Below are positions 10,809-23,063 of a stretch of DNA of 64,000 bases, in pieces. Positions within the stretch are counted from its first letter, which is position 1. The number at the start of each line of letters is the position of its first letter. Position numbers and translations under genes: made by a program. The notes beneath the pieces were generated by a model. That model saw only the letters and a program-made list of their open reading frames with translations. It was not told the origin of the DNA and ran no database searches. This DNA is from Anaeramoeba flamelloides (Eukaryota > Metamonada > Anaeramoebidae), in assembly GCA_027625915.1 (NCBI GenBank), contig JANTQA010000042.1, positions 4,538,001-4,602,000 of the forward strand, read 5' to 3'.

Positions 10809-13800
10809 GAAAAAAAAATAAAAGAAAAACAGAAATTTGAAAAAGTAAAATAAAAATTTGCAAAATTAGAAAAAATAACTCTTATCCAAAAATTTGAAAA
10901 TATTTTTTTGAGAAGAATACTGGTATAAAACCTAAAAACAACTTACATTAACATTATCAATTGAATCAAAATTTTTGAAAAATAGTTTATTTTGGAAAAT
11001 GTTAAATAGTTTACCTTTTATTCTTATCTCAACATTCTATTGTGACATTTTTATATAAGTTTGAAAAAAAAATTAATAACTGTATTAAAAGAAGCACTTT
11101 AAATACTCAAAATCCAACAAAGCCACAACTAAATAAACAAGGCAGTTTTCTGATCTAATTTAAATTTCAGTAAAAAAGTGAAATTGTTGGCTTATGATAT
11201 TAGACTTTTATTCTAATTGAACTTCTTCTGAAATTAAAAAGGAATAAAAATGGATTAGATCAAAAAAAAAAAAAAAGAGATCAGAGAATAAATAATCTTC
11301 AGATCTATCATTCTAAACTCTTTTTCAAATAAAAGGGCACAAAAAATTTCAAGAATTATTCATAAATGAATCAAATTAATTATAGTATCATTCTAAAATA
11401 TAAGAAACCCTTTAAAACATAAAAAAAAAAAACACTCAACTGGATCTTTAAAACTCATTAAAACAAAACAATAAAAAATTAAAATTCAATATTTTAAAAA
11501 TTGGTGTGCCCTTTTATTTGAAATGAGAAATCTCGTTTTGTAAATTGTAATGAAAAAATTATAAAACCCAATAAAAACCTTTGAACAAGGCGAATTGGGA
11601 AAATTGTTCTCCACATTTTATTGATAATTCTTTACACGTCAAACTTTTTGTTCTTTAAAGTCTCATTTTCAATATAAAGTTGCAATTCATCTGGGTATTT
11701 TGTTGGAATGTTTTTTCTTTATTTCTCTTTTCTTTGTTCCATGCATCAATCCAATAATGGTCTTTCTTAATTCCTATTTCTATCTTGATTCGAAATCAAA
11801 CTTAAACTGTTTCCATTTATACACAGGTAGATTATTTCCAAATTGGTTTCTTCTGATCTTGCTTTTTCATTTTCCAACTGTTCAATTTCAAAAATAAAAA
11901 AAGCAAAAAATGAAAAAATGAATAATTAAAATGAAAATCACCATTAAGTAATTATCTTATTAACAATCAAAGTCGATGGTATTGACGATTTGAGAGGTGT
12001 GCCCTTTTGTTTGAAAAATAGTTTATATTTAAACCTTTTTGTGAAATATTTGGAATTTCAACGGAATTGCTGTTTTTAGAAAATGATTTAACCGAAGAGA
12101 ATTAAAAATATCGAAATAATTTAATGATTTCTATCATTCTGGTATATTTTTATTGTTAGTTGAATCTAATACAATACCATAAGCTGAGATTCAATGATTA
12201 TTCCTTAATTTGTAATTATTGTCTATGTAAATGTTCAATTCAATCTGTTAACTAAATCGAAAACAAAACAAAAATTATCTTTTGATCTGATCATTGGTTT
12301 ATTTTCTTTCTTTTAATTCAAGAAAATGTTTGTTTTTTTGAAATACTTCTTCAGTAATATAGGTTTATTGTATTGTATTCATTTGGTTTTTAAATTAATA
12401 AATTTTTGATTCAAATTGTAAAAAACTCAAAATAATTATAAATAATGCTTTCAATTTTTTAACAATATTTTCTTTTTCTTGGAGTTAAACCTTTTGTAGT
12501 TGTTTTTTGGATTTCAAGTATTCAATCTTTTTTCTTTAATTTTTGAAAGTATATTCTTTGTTTTGGCTTATTTCGATATTTGAAAAAAGAATTTGGAAAA
12601 TAAATTTGTAAAAAAAGGTTTTTTTTAATAATCATAAATTTAAATGAGGCAAAAAGCCCAAAGTAATTGCCCTTGTTCATTCCCATCCAAATTAAGAAGA
12701 AAAAGACAAAATAAATCTTCGAAAATATACTTTTGTTTAATTTTTTTTTTTTTTCCTTCTTGATTTAAACAAGTTTATTCAAAAGGTGATCTTTCTTGTT
12801 TTACCCGAAAAAAGAAAGGATTTGTTTAAAAATACACATATTATCAGAATCTGTTTTTTTTTGGTTTGTTCTTGAATTAATTTCAATTGAAGAAAAATAA
12901 AATACAGTTTATTGAAACAAAAAAGTTGAAGAAATAGAATGATTGAAAAAAACAAATCAGCAACATACAACAAATAAACAAATATTCATTTATTTAATAC
13001 AGTCTAATCTTTTCCATTTTTTTTTATTTTTATTATTAAACCTGTCTTTTGAATTATCTTAAAATAAATACTAAAATATTTTTTTAGTTAATGCTTTAAA
13101 TATGAATAAAAAAATACCATTACAGGTTCTTGATGTATCAAAAAATTCATTAGGTGACAAACTTTCAAGAAAACTTGTAACTGCGCTCTCCGAATTAGAT
13201 CACGGAATTGTAAATTTAAAATTATCAGATTGTCAAATTACAAGCAAAGGAATTTCAAAATTATTTAATTCAATTTTAGATTATAAAAACATACAGCAAT
13301 CACTTAAAATTCTTGATATTTCTGGAAATAGTATTGGGCAGGTTGGTTCAAAAGGTAAATATTATTCAATAAACCATATTTAATCATATTTAATATTAAT
13401 TCTTTCTTTCTATACATATACCAGTAATAAAAATAAAACCTCTCAATATTTACAGCATTAATTTAATTAAAATTAAAAAAAAATCATTATTGGAAAAATT
13501 ATCAAATATATTTCCGCCAAAGATCCCTTGATTTTTCTGTGTTTCTTTGTTTATTTAAAAAACAAAAAACTTTGTTATTGCACTCAGTTATAATTAATAC
13601 TTGAATCATATTTTTAATGTTGAATGAAAAATTTCAAATTTTGTTGAAAAAAGAATTTTCCTTTCATCCTTCTTTTTTATTGTTTTAATTTTTATTTGCT
13701 CTATGAAAATTACTTAATATTTTCCGGTAGCTAGCACTTTGATATTTGTTTTAGAAAAATATTTAATAAGAAGTTAAAAATACACTGTTTTTTCAAACTA

Positions 13801-16800
13801 AATTTTTATTATTTGTTGATAGTTCATCTTTATTTGATCCAAGATACGATGAAACGAACTTAATAATAATAATACTTATACATATTACCATATTTCGTTC
13901 AGATCTTTTAGATTTTCAAAAAAGATTTATTGAACAATTTTGGATAAATGGAATTATCACTAATCAATTTATCTTTTTTTTTTATCTCATTATATTATTT
14001 CCAAAATTTCAAAAGTATCATTTAGTATTTATTTCTCAATTATAAAACCCAGAAAAAAAAAAAAAAAAAAAAAAGATTTCAATTGAATTTGAAAACAATA
14101 AAGAAAAAATTTTCCTTCAAAAATAGATTTTTTTGAAACCTAAAAATGAACTTTTTCACTGCACTAGCATGAAAAAATAAAATTGAAAAAAAAAAAGTTA
14201 GACAAAACTACTACTTTCCTTAACCTTTCATCTTGAATAATAAAGTTTATTCACAATATAATCAAAATTCCAGAACTTTAAATTCATGGGACTATTTTAT
14301 TTATTTTTGTTAGTATAATCAACTTTTTTAAAAGTCTCTAGTTTAGAAAAAAAGGTATTTTTTCGGGTAAAAAATCCCAAATAAACTGAAGAATGAATAT
14401 TATTTTAATTCAACTTGGAGATATTTACTTTGATGGATAATAACGAATAGTTTTGAAAACATTGTACTCATCTAATAAAACTGAAACAGATAAAAAAAAT
14501 AACTGATGATAATTATTGAGAGTGTCCGTCAAGTGCTGTCAAGTGCATATCTTTTTTTTAATTTGAGAAATAAACAGAAAATTTTAAGAAATTTTCGGTT
14601 TATTCCAAAAAGTAAAAAAAACCTAACGGAAAATCAAAAAAAAAATATTTTTTTCAATTTATATCAATAAATAATTCAATAATTGTCAAAATAATTCATC
14701 ATAATTTGAAAGATATTTATTAAATTTAAAATACTTTTAAAATATATGAAAATAACCCCTTAACTGTGAAAATAAAAATATTCAAATTTTTTACTATAAA
14801 ATTTGAAAAAAATCTTACTGGAAAATTAAATTCTCCAACTTAAATTGTTAAATATCTTAAAAAATAATTTTTGATCCAAGATCTTTTATTAACCAATAGT
14901 GTTTATTATCAGTGAAGTTATCAAAAAGTGAAAAATTAGCAAATGTTTAATTTTTTTTTGAAAAAATTTTTTTATGATCGTGTGCTATTAAAATCTTTAA
15001 GAGAAATCACAAAAATCACAGAAATCACAGAAACTGAAAAATTGAAATTATTTTGAAATTAATCTTGAAAGAAAAAAAGTTTACCCATTAATTTCAATTT
15101 TCAACTTTTTAATATAAATGAACTTTGAAAAAAATCATAACCTGGAAAAATATCCATTAAATTTGAAGTTTTTTTTGTAGAGTAAATAATTAAAACGTTG
15201 AGAAAAATTTTTAATAAATATCTCACATTCCTTTTTTAAATTTTTCAATTTCCTGATCAGATTTTAATTGGAATTTAGAAACCTTATTTTTTTCAATTAG
15301 AACTTTGAAAATTTTATCTATCTTCTTCATAGGAAGGGCATGCACATAAAAAATGATCAATATTTTCTATATATCCTTTTGTTTATACTTTTAAACATAA
15401 AAGGATAAAATTTATTTCAATTTTTATTGATTACATAGTAATATCTATTTAAGCAATTAGTAAATTACCTGAATTTTAGAATTGTTGAACTTGATGTATA
15501 ACTTTAATATTTTTGGGTTTTAAATAAATAATTTTGATTTTTAATTATTGTAAAATATTTTTGTAGAGTGTCGTCAAGTGCCTAGCTTTTTTTTAATTTT
15601 AGAAATGTAAAGACAATTAAATAAATTTTCTCAGCATTTTAAAAAATAATAGAAAACTAATGCGGTTTTTTTTAATTTGAGAAATAAAAAGAAAATTTTT
15701 GAAATTTTCTTTTAATTTCTTAAATTAAGAAAACCTAACGACACTCCCAACTTTTGGAATTCAGCAACTCATTATATATGAGTGTACTTATGTATTTCAA
15801 ATTTTAGTTCAATTAAATCTTTTGAATGTCAGTTGATTTTATTATGTTTATTCTTTGATTAAATATTATTAATTTTTCTAAATAAGGAAGAGATAGATTA
15901 TCAATTTTTTTTTTTATTTAAATTTTTTTTTTTATTTACTGAAATTATCATATTTTCAATTTTAAATTCTGTTTTGTAAATAAGAATTGATGTATTTCTA
16001 TTTATTTTACATATTCTAGTTATGTATGAATTAATCCAAGAATTTAAAAAATTTAATTTTTTTATTTCATAATTGAAAATTTCTAATCCATATGTTAATT
16101 GACTTAATATAAAAGATTTAAATAAATTAATTTTTTAAACTATCATTCAGAGAATTGTTATTGAATAATTGTTTACAGTTGTTATATGTTTCCTTTGCCT
16201 TTTTTAGATTATAAATTATATGTGAAATTTTATCTAAATAAATACCCAAATATTTAATTTTTTTTTAAAATCTTTTGATATAACTGTTTTATCTTTATTA
16301 AGTTTTAGTCCAAATTGAATAATAATTTCATATATTGAATTTAATTTTTCATTTTAAGATTTTATTACCTTTTATAATTAAAATTAAATCATCTGCAAAC
16401 ATTTGAAAAAATATTGATATTTATCATTTTTTCATTCTATTCTCGATTTAGTCTAGATTAAACTTTAATGGAAAAATTTTTTTTATGATCACAAAGATGT
16501 AATAAACAAAAAATAATCCTCCTATTTTCTCAATAAAAAAAATAACCAATAAAATTCAGATTATAAAATTTTATATCTTTTGTTTACGTAATGCCTTACA
16601 AACAAACAAATTTGAATTATTGTTAAGAATCGATGAATGATAAATAACAATTTTTGATATTTAAATAAACATTTTTAGAATTTAATTTAATCAATATTTT
16701 TTTTAAAAAAATTACACACTTCAGTATAAATAACTTTTATACAATCTGTGTAATCTAATTATTGAACAAAATCTATATAATATTTTTTTTTTATTACAAT

Positions 16801-18289
16801 CAAATTAAAAACTAATAAAATGCATTATTTATAAACAATTCAATTATAACATTTCAATATCATTTTCAACAATAATAATAACAATAAAAAAATAAAAAAA
16901 AAAAAACAATTAATAGCACTTCACAAATGGTTACAGTCTATGACAAAAGGTTCATTTCATTTAGAAACACTAAACGTTGGAAAAGGATCATTAGTGTTAA
17001 ATAATATTTTAGATATTATTCAGAGTGATTTTAAAAATAAATTACAAGAATTAGATATATCAGGTTCATTGCTTGACGAAAAAACAGGATCCCTTTTAGC
17101 AAAATTTATTAAGGAAACCAAAAGATTACAATATTTGAATATCTCTAGTACCTTTATTCCACGTGAAAGTTTAAATTGTTTATTTAAAGAAATAAATTCA
17201 AACAAAAAAATTATTGATTTATTTTTTAATTCAAGTTTGAATGATTTTGGAGTTAAAGGGGCAGAAATTATTGCAAAAAATTTAGTTAATTGTAAAAAAA
17301 TAAAATTTTTAATTTTAGATGAAAACAAATTTACTTTAAAAGGGGTAAAGTTAATTTTTGAATCACTTTTAACAAATCAATCAATTAAACATTTTTCAAT
17401 TGCAAGGAATGTTTCAAAAAATAAAAATAAAAATTCGTCTGAATTATCTGAAATAATGGAGAATTTTATCAACAATAACAAAACAGTTGAAGATTTAAAT
17501 CTCGCTGGAGGATTAAAGCATTATTTTTTAGGTGAAAATCTTTATCCATTTTTAGAAGGACTAAAAAATAATAAAATTATCAAAAGATTGAATATTAGTT
17601 TTAATCAAATTGGTGATGAAGGTTTAAATATTTTAAGCGATTCTCTTAAAGTGAATGAAAGTTTGACTTCTTTAAGGCTAGATGATGTGAATGGCAACTT
17701 TACTTTAGGTGGGATTGAAACTTTTATTAATCAAATATATGAAAATAAAAAATTACAAGATTTCCCTTTACCATTCAATATGATAAAAAAATTTAATAAA
17801 AAAAAAAATCTAGAAAATATTAAATCTTTAAAGGATACTATTAAATTTGTGATCGATAGAAACATAAGGGTTAACTTAGAATCAAAAAAAGAAAAAAATA
17901 ATATATTCGAAACCGATGTTGAAACAGAAACAAGAACGGGAACAGGAACTGGAACGGAAACGGGAACTGAAACAGAAACGGAAACCGGATCTAACACAGA
18001 TAAAGAAAAGGGGGGCGAAGAAAATGAAGACAATGATAGTAATGGAAAGAAGAATAAGAAAAAGAAGAGGAAGAAGAAGAGGAGGAAAAGAAAAATGGGG
18101 CATTTATCAAGTAAATCCTTTGAAAATTTTGATAAATTAGTTAAAAATCAAACTGGGTTTTCTAATATCCAATCAATTAATCAAAATTCAGATTATTATA
18201 ATTCGATACTAAATAAGCACTTAGAAAATAAAAATAAAGAAATTTTTATTAGAACAAATTCTGATAAAAATAAAAACAACACCACCACC

Positions 18290-18321
<32 letters not shown>

Positions 18322-20281
18322 AACAAAAACAAAAACAAAAACAAAAACAAAAAATGATTTAATGGATATTGAAACAATTGAAATGGACGAAACCTTGCTA
18401 AATGCATTAAAAGAAAATAATACATTATTAATTAAAAAATTAATAGGATTTAGTAATAATAAAAATAAAAAAAAAAAAAAATATAGTATTAAAATGGTTG
18501 ATAAAAAAACAGGTTCAACATGCTTCCATTATGCATGTTCATTTGGTAATACAGAATTATTATCATTTTTATTGTTGAAAAAAAAATCTGAAAGGATAAT
18601 TAATTTGAAAGACAAAATGGGTTTAACACCATTACACAAACTAATGATTAAAAACCCAAATAAGGAGTGTATTATTTTATTATCAGATTATGAAGTAGAT
18701 TTTAATGCAGTCGATAAACGTGGATGGAATACGATGCAATTATTGTTACGCTCATTAGAGAAAATGAAAAACGTTGATGAATTATTTTCTGATACCAATG
18801 AAATTTTATTATTGCTATTGGAAAACGACTGTGACCCTAACCAACCCGACCACAAAGGAGTAACGTGCGTGCATTTGGCAGCTGGATCCGGATTTGTCGA
18901 GCCGCTAAAATTGCTGTTGCAGCATGGCGGCAACGTTAATCAAAAGGATTATTATGATTCCACGCCATTGCATAAGGCTTCAAGAAATGGGAGGATTGGA
19001 TGCGTTAACATATTGCTACAGTACGGAGCCCAAATTAATTGTATCGATTCTGCGGGTAATACTGCCATTTCTTTAGCCCGTGTCTTTGGACAAAGTAAAG
19101 TTGAGGAAATCCTTGATCCTAAATCAAGGTTTGAATATAATATCGTTTGGGAGCACGATAAGGAATTTTCACAAAACAATCAAAAAATTGCTGAAAAGGA
19201 TACCACTTATTTTTCATACACAATCGTCGTCTTTGGAGCAATTAAATGTGGCAAAACGAAATTCATCGAAAGATTTATTACTAAATTATTCACAGTGAGA
19301 TATTTCCCCACAATTGAAACAAAGCACAAATTCAAATCCATTGTTGAAGACACCAGAATTTTAATTAATATTTTGGATGTGTCAGGTGATAAAGTTTATT
19401 CCTCATTTAGAAGCAATTGGATTCGACAAGCCGATGGATTTGTATTATGCTATTCTGTCACCGATCAAGAAAAGGTCTTGCAGGATTTGGAACATTTTTA
19501 TAAAAATATCCAAACAATCAAAAGCAATTTACAAGAAAATCTGCCATTAATATTAGTTTCTTTAAAAAACGATCTCAAAGAAAAAAAAATAATTTCTGAA
19601 AAAGTTGGAAAAAATCTGGCTGAAAAGTTTAATTGCCCCTTTTTGAGCGTATCCGCGAAGGCCAACTTAAATGTTGATTTAGCCTTCAAATTGGTACTAA
19701 TGGAAATTAAAAAAAAAAATACAGAATTGAAACCAATAACAGACGGAAACGAATTTAATATATTGACTCCTAAAAAATCGCATAGATTATTTAAAATTTC
19801 AAATAATAATGAAAATATGAATAACAATAGCAGTTGCGGCAGTGGCAGCAGCGGTAGCAACAAAGACGATGAAAATAAAAGATTAACCATTTCCTTTGAA
19901 CAGATTATTAAAGAACAAAGTTTTTTAGAATTTTTCCATTTATTTTTACAGAAAGAATTTGCCGAGGAAAATTTAATGTTTTATAAAGTTGTCACTGAAC
20001 TTAAACAAATAGACACAGAAAATACTCAATTAATAAAAACCGCAGTACAAAAAATTTTTGATAATTATATTTCAACTAATTCTCAATATGAGATTAATAT
20101 TGAATATAATGTTCGAAATGAAATTATTCAAAAAATTAAAAAATTGGATTCAATAGACCAAGGTTTATTTGATAAGGCAATGATCCAAATTTTTGAAATG
20201 TTAAAAACAGATAGCTACCCTAAATTTATAAAAAGTGATTTTTATAAACAATTAATTTCTTCACAATCAAAAGAGAAATAA
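7089..20281 (+). CDS. CARMIL-like LRR protein fused to ankyrin repeats, a Ras-like GTPase and an RGS domain
   Basis: Five exons: 7089-7283, 7463-7658, 7793-8188, 13088-13354, 16917-20281; junction phases 0,1,1,1 all keep frame; about 1472 aa. Residues 1-110 resemble the CARMIL PH-like domain, with the join at residue 65 restoring its last strands and helix. Then comes the CARMIL entry helix region and an LRR solenoid to about 645, closing with KKLQDFPLPFNMIKKF, like the end of animal CARMIL solenoids. Residues 660-835 are low-complexity (ETGTET, KKRKKKRR, poly-N). Ankyrin repeats lie at 840-1085 (STPLHKASRNG). The Ras-like domain is at 1118-1288: P-loop GAIKCGKT (1125-1132), PTIE, DVSGDK and SAKAN. 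The RGS domain is at 1342-1464 (SFEQII, FAEENLMFYK, DSYPKFIKSDFY). CARMILs restrain actin capping protein at membranes, but no CPI motif was found. Likely a membrane-actin scaffold answering to Ras- and G-alpha-type signals; that role is inferred. Confidence 0.86.
8676..9840. repeat. Dispersed repeat Z, copy 1
   Basis: Matches in the same order with 20925-21800 and, for its last part, 24930-25200. Shared words include CTTGAAATTGAAAAA at the start, TTACAATAATTATTTTAAAC in the middle and AAAATGATAACTCAT near the end. Divergence is high, and no ORF or clear terminal repeat is visible. An old non-autonomous element or a decayed transposon body would fit. Confidence 0.55.
10355..10885. repeat. Dispersed repeat X, copy 1
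   Basis: Collinear with 49150-49695 (SIN3 intron 3), same orientation. Shared words include GACTCACCTGAAA, CAAGAACAACTAATAATTAAA, TTTTTGAAATGAGCATTAC and TTTGCCAAAATTAGAAAAA-like ends. Both copies carry a long A-rich tract at the same internal place (10757-10830 here). No coding content. Confidence 0.65.
11318..12010. mobile_element. Element Y, copy 1: DNA transposon relic with ~20-bp terminal inverted repeats
   Basis: The left end TTTTTCAAATAAAAGGGCAC is mirrored by the right end GTGCCCTTTTGTTTGAAAAA. A second inward copy of the end word (GTGCCCTTTTATTTGAAA) sits near 11503. The element is collinear with copy 2 at 39560-40263 over its whole length. On the minus strand, patches such as KKDHYWIDAWNKEKRNK and its counterpart in copy 2 (LKDDYWIDVWNKEKR) look like the remains of a coding region; I do not recognise the family. 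No clean target duplication is visible. Confidence 0.65.
14518..14650. repeat. V repeat, short copy
   Basis: GAGTGTCCGTCAAGTGC followed by AATTTGAGAAATAAACAGAAAA and AAACCTAACGGAAAA: the same string of words as in 27590-27680 and 15655-15745. Non-coding. Confidence 0.55.
15305..16425 (-). mobile_element. LINE fragment C: reverse transcriptase palm/thumb to C-terminus, with V insertion
   Basis: Read on the minus strand from 16425 downward: MFADDLILIIKG (F-A-D-D, RT motif C, about 16388-16407), IKYLGIYLDKISH (the YLG.LD block after the palm, about 16215-16255), ICKINRNTSILIYKTEFK (about 15960-16015) and DLIELKFEIHKYT (about 15783-15822). A V repeat occupies about 15560-15770. The C-terminal part continues to about 15310, including an HFL..CPSYE-like patch at 15330-15360. 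Many stops and frame shifts are present. This is the only copy here that keeps the catalytic RT motif. Confidence 0.82.
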
Positions 20282-20421
20282 TTTTATTGTCATTTTTTCT
20301 TTGATAATTCAATTTATATATATATATCTTATTTTTTATTTTTATTTTTTTTTTTGTCTTTCTTATTTTTTTTATTATTGTTTGTTTGAATAAAAAAATT
20401 ATTAGTTTATTTCAATTTTAC

Positions 20422-20452
<31 letters not shown>

Positions 20453-20924
20453 TATTATGTATTTTGAACTATTCATTTGATATTTTGTATGATTTTTATT
20501 GTCAAAATAATCTTGAAATATTAAAATTACAATCCAAGGTTTTAATTTTTAAAAGGTTAATTATTCATTTTAAGAAACATCTTTATGTTCTTTTTTTTTT
20601 CTTTAAGGGAGTAATCAGGTATATATTGCTCGGATGAAATCTTATTATCAAACTTTTTATTAAAAGTCTATTGGTAATTACAATTTTTAATAACTAGGAA
20701 ATTTATTGCATTTTTTGTCCTTTAATGTTTAAAAAATACTATTTCTTAATTGTTTCTTTAAGAAATAATAATACATTTTATTTCTATGAAAAGAAAATAA
20801 TAATCAATCAAAATCAGGTTTTAATAATATAATTTGGTTTTAAACAAGTTTTTATGGTTATTTTTAGCCTCATAAGTTAATTCAATAACATATTCAATAT
20901 ATATATATATATATATATATATAC

Positions 20925-21684
20925 TCTAACTTGAAATTGAAAAACTAAGCTAAAAAACCTTATTACTAAAATCTCACTTTCTTTAAAATATATTATTTGG
21001 AAATGTATTATTTGCTATTTAAAAGTCTGATTATTTTTTCTCATTTTTAATGCCAGTTCAACATATAACATACTTTATAATTATTCAACAATAAAAATAT
21101 TTTATTCCAAGAAAGTTCAAAACCGTATTATCTTTGAAGTAAGTGTATAAAAGTTTAAACTATTCAAATAAAATAAATAATTATGTAAATAAATTACTGG
21201 AAAAAATTAACTTATTTTAAAAAATGAAAATAATTACAATAATTATTTTAAACTTGATGAAAAAAATTGCTTTTTTCTCGGCAATTATATTTCAATTATT
21301 TGATTTTATTTAATAAAAGATCTACCAGTAAATTAATATAATTAGTTTAAATTTTTTACTTTATACTGTTTTTAAAACCTGAAAAATCCAAGTTACATTA
21401 CCTAAATATTTTTTTAATTACAATAATTCAAAATAATAATTAATAACAGAATTTTAGTTAATTTGGTTTATTTGTAAAAATACAAAGATTAAAATAATCA
21501 AAAGTAGAATTATTTTTATTTCTCAATTTTATAATTTTTTTCAAACAAATTCATATAGAAACTCTTTTTCAGTCAAATCTACACAGTTTTATTGAAAAAA
21601 GATAAAATTTTCATTGATTTTAATACATTATTCTTCTCAAAATAAATTTACAATTTTTAGATCAGATAATTTTTTCCATTTTTT

Positions 21685-21732
<48 letters not shown>

Positions 21733-21800
21733 AATTTGAAAAAAAATGTTGGAAAACTCCAAATTAACATTTAGAAAAGTGAGACTTTTTAATTTCTTTA
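20925..21800. repeat. Dispersed repeat Z, copy 2
   Basis: Collinear with 8676-9600 in the CARMIL-like gene's intron 3. Shared stretches include AACTTGAAATTGAAAAA, TACAATAATTATTTTAAACT, AATAATTAATAAC and TTATTTCTCAATTTT in the same order. It starts directly after a TA microsatellite and runs into a long T tract. Confidence 0.5.
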
Positions 21801-22781
21801 AAAATGAATCCCGTTACAATTAAAAAATCTTATTATCAACAATTTTAATTTTCTAAAGAAATTTCGAAATTATGTACAATTCATTCCACTGAAATAGTTC
21901 AAAAAGTTATTGACATTTTTTTTTTGAAATTCAAGGTTTTTTAAGGTATTTATTTTATGAATCTCGACTCTAATTCATAGTTTCTAATTTCTCTTATTTC
22001 TTCACAATAGTAATTGGATTGATTCTTAAAAAAAGTGATTTATTTCATTTTTAGCTGGGATCCTTTGAGTGAAATGGGGTTTAATCCTGATTAATTAAAA
22101 AATAAAAAAATAAAAAAATATTATCAAAAGTCATGTTTTGTAATAAAGGAATTCATTATTATTATTCCAATTAATTGAAAAAATATTCATTAACAGAGTG
22201 ATGATCCCATTGATTCAAAACTGAATTATTAGAATCATTTCATTAAATACAATTATACTTTAATAAAAAGGAGTGAAATATATCAAGTTAATATATATTC
22301 AAAACAACTAAAAAATGGAATTCAAAAAAAAAAAAAAAAGATGACCCAGAAAAGAAAAAAATAAAATCTTTTATTTTATCATCTTATCTGTAAAATTTGA
22401 GATAATCACTTCTTCTTTCTTTGATTTTATCTATAATTTCAGATTAAAAACTTTTTGAAAAATTTTAGAGATAATAATTTACTTATTCTTTTTAAAGTTT
22501 TTTTGAAAATGAATTTTCAATTCTTATTTTTATCAAACTTGTATAATTTTTGTTTTGGTTCAAAAAAATATAATATTTTTAAAAATCCATCTTCTTATAT
22601 GTAGATTATTTGAATACATTTTTTTGATTTAAAAGTATATATTTTCTATCATTTATAAAAATAAAAATAATTAATAAATTTATTTTCATTTTTTTTCCAA
22701 CTTTTCAATGCTATAAGTTTATCCTTTTCGAGAGTTTTTTTTTTTTGATAATTCAATAGATTTTTTGTTCATATATATATG

Positions 22782-22925
22782 CTTAAGTCACGATAAATTT
22801 ATAAAAATCCCATATATTTTCATCACGTCATAATAAAGTTTCAAATCATTTTTTTGAAGATAATCGCAATATTCTTCAATTTCGGGATATTCAATAAAAT
22901 CATGATAATTATTAAAAAATCTTGA
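22782..22925 (-). pseudogene. Coding-like fragment of unknown origin
   Basis: On the minus strand, one frame of about 48 codons reads WHLSRFFNNYHDF, then EYPEIEEYCDYLQKNDLK and ends IYGIFINLS before TGA. The amino-acid mix looks coding compared with surrounding random frames. There is no start codon, no obvious splice context and no recognised family. It may be a gene or transposon relic. Confidence 0.3.
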
Positions 22926-23063
22926 TAAATGCCAAAATATCGTAATAAAAAGTAATTGCAATATAATAGTTGATGGGTTATGAAGCTAATTCAGCAATAT
23001 TTTTACAAAGAAATTTTTTTGATCAAAAAACAGACAATATGAAAAAAAGTTATTCTTTTTTTT

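Larger units (their letters stand above)
8189..13087 (+). other. Giant intron 3 (4.9 kb) of the CARMIL-like gene, built from dispersed repeats
   Basis: Donor is GTAAGT at 8189 and acceptor TTTTTAG at 13087, phase 1; the split codon A|TT gives Ile and continues the LRR region. It contains repeat Z (about 8676-9840), repeat X (about 10355-10885) and the inverted-end element Y (11318-12010), each with copies elsewhere in the window. Short open frames inside (11700-11897 +, 12779-12973 -) have no coding look. Confidence 0.75.
13355..16916 (+). other. Intron 4 (3.6 kb) of the CARMIL-like gene with a nested LINE
   Basis: Donor is GTAAAT at 13355 and acceptor AATTAATAG at 16916, phase 1; the join gives G|CA = Ala and the peptide SKGALHKWLQSM. 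It holds a V repeat near 14518-14650 and LINE fragment C (15305-16425, opposite strand). The rest is AT-rich without visible genes. Confidence 0.75.

Noticed and set aside
17916-18000. Minisatellite-like GGAAC/GAAAC repeat as a mobile or regulatory repeat
   Set aside because: It is in-frame coding low complexity (ETGTET) within the CARMIL-like protein.
17020-18140. Several 70-130-codon open frames opposite or shifted to the CARMIL-like last exon
   Set aside because: They overlap the real frame, and their composition is the simple complement of K/N/E-rich codons.
16940-20281. Taking 16940-20281 as a complete 1113-aa gene starting at its first ATG
   Set aside because: The frame continues upstream to an AG acceptor at 16916, and the spliced exons supply the missing first LRRs and PH-like domain in frame.
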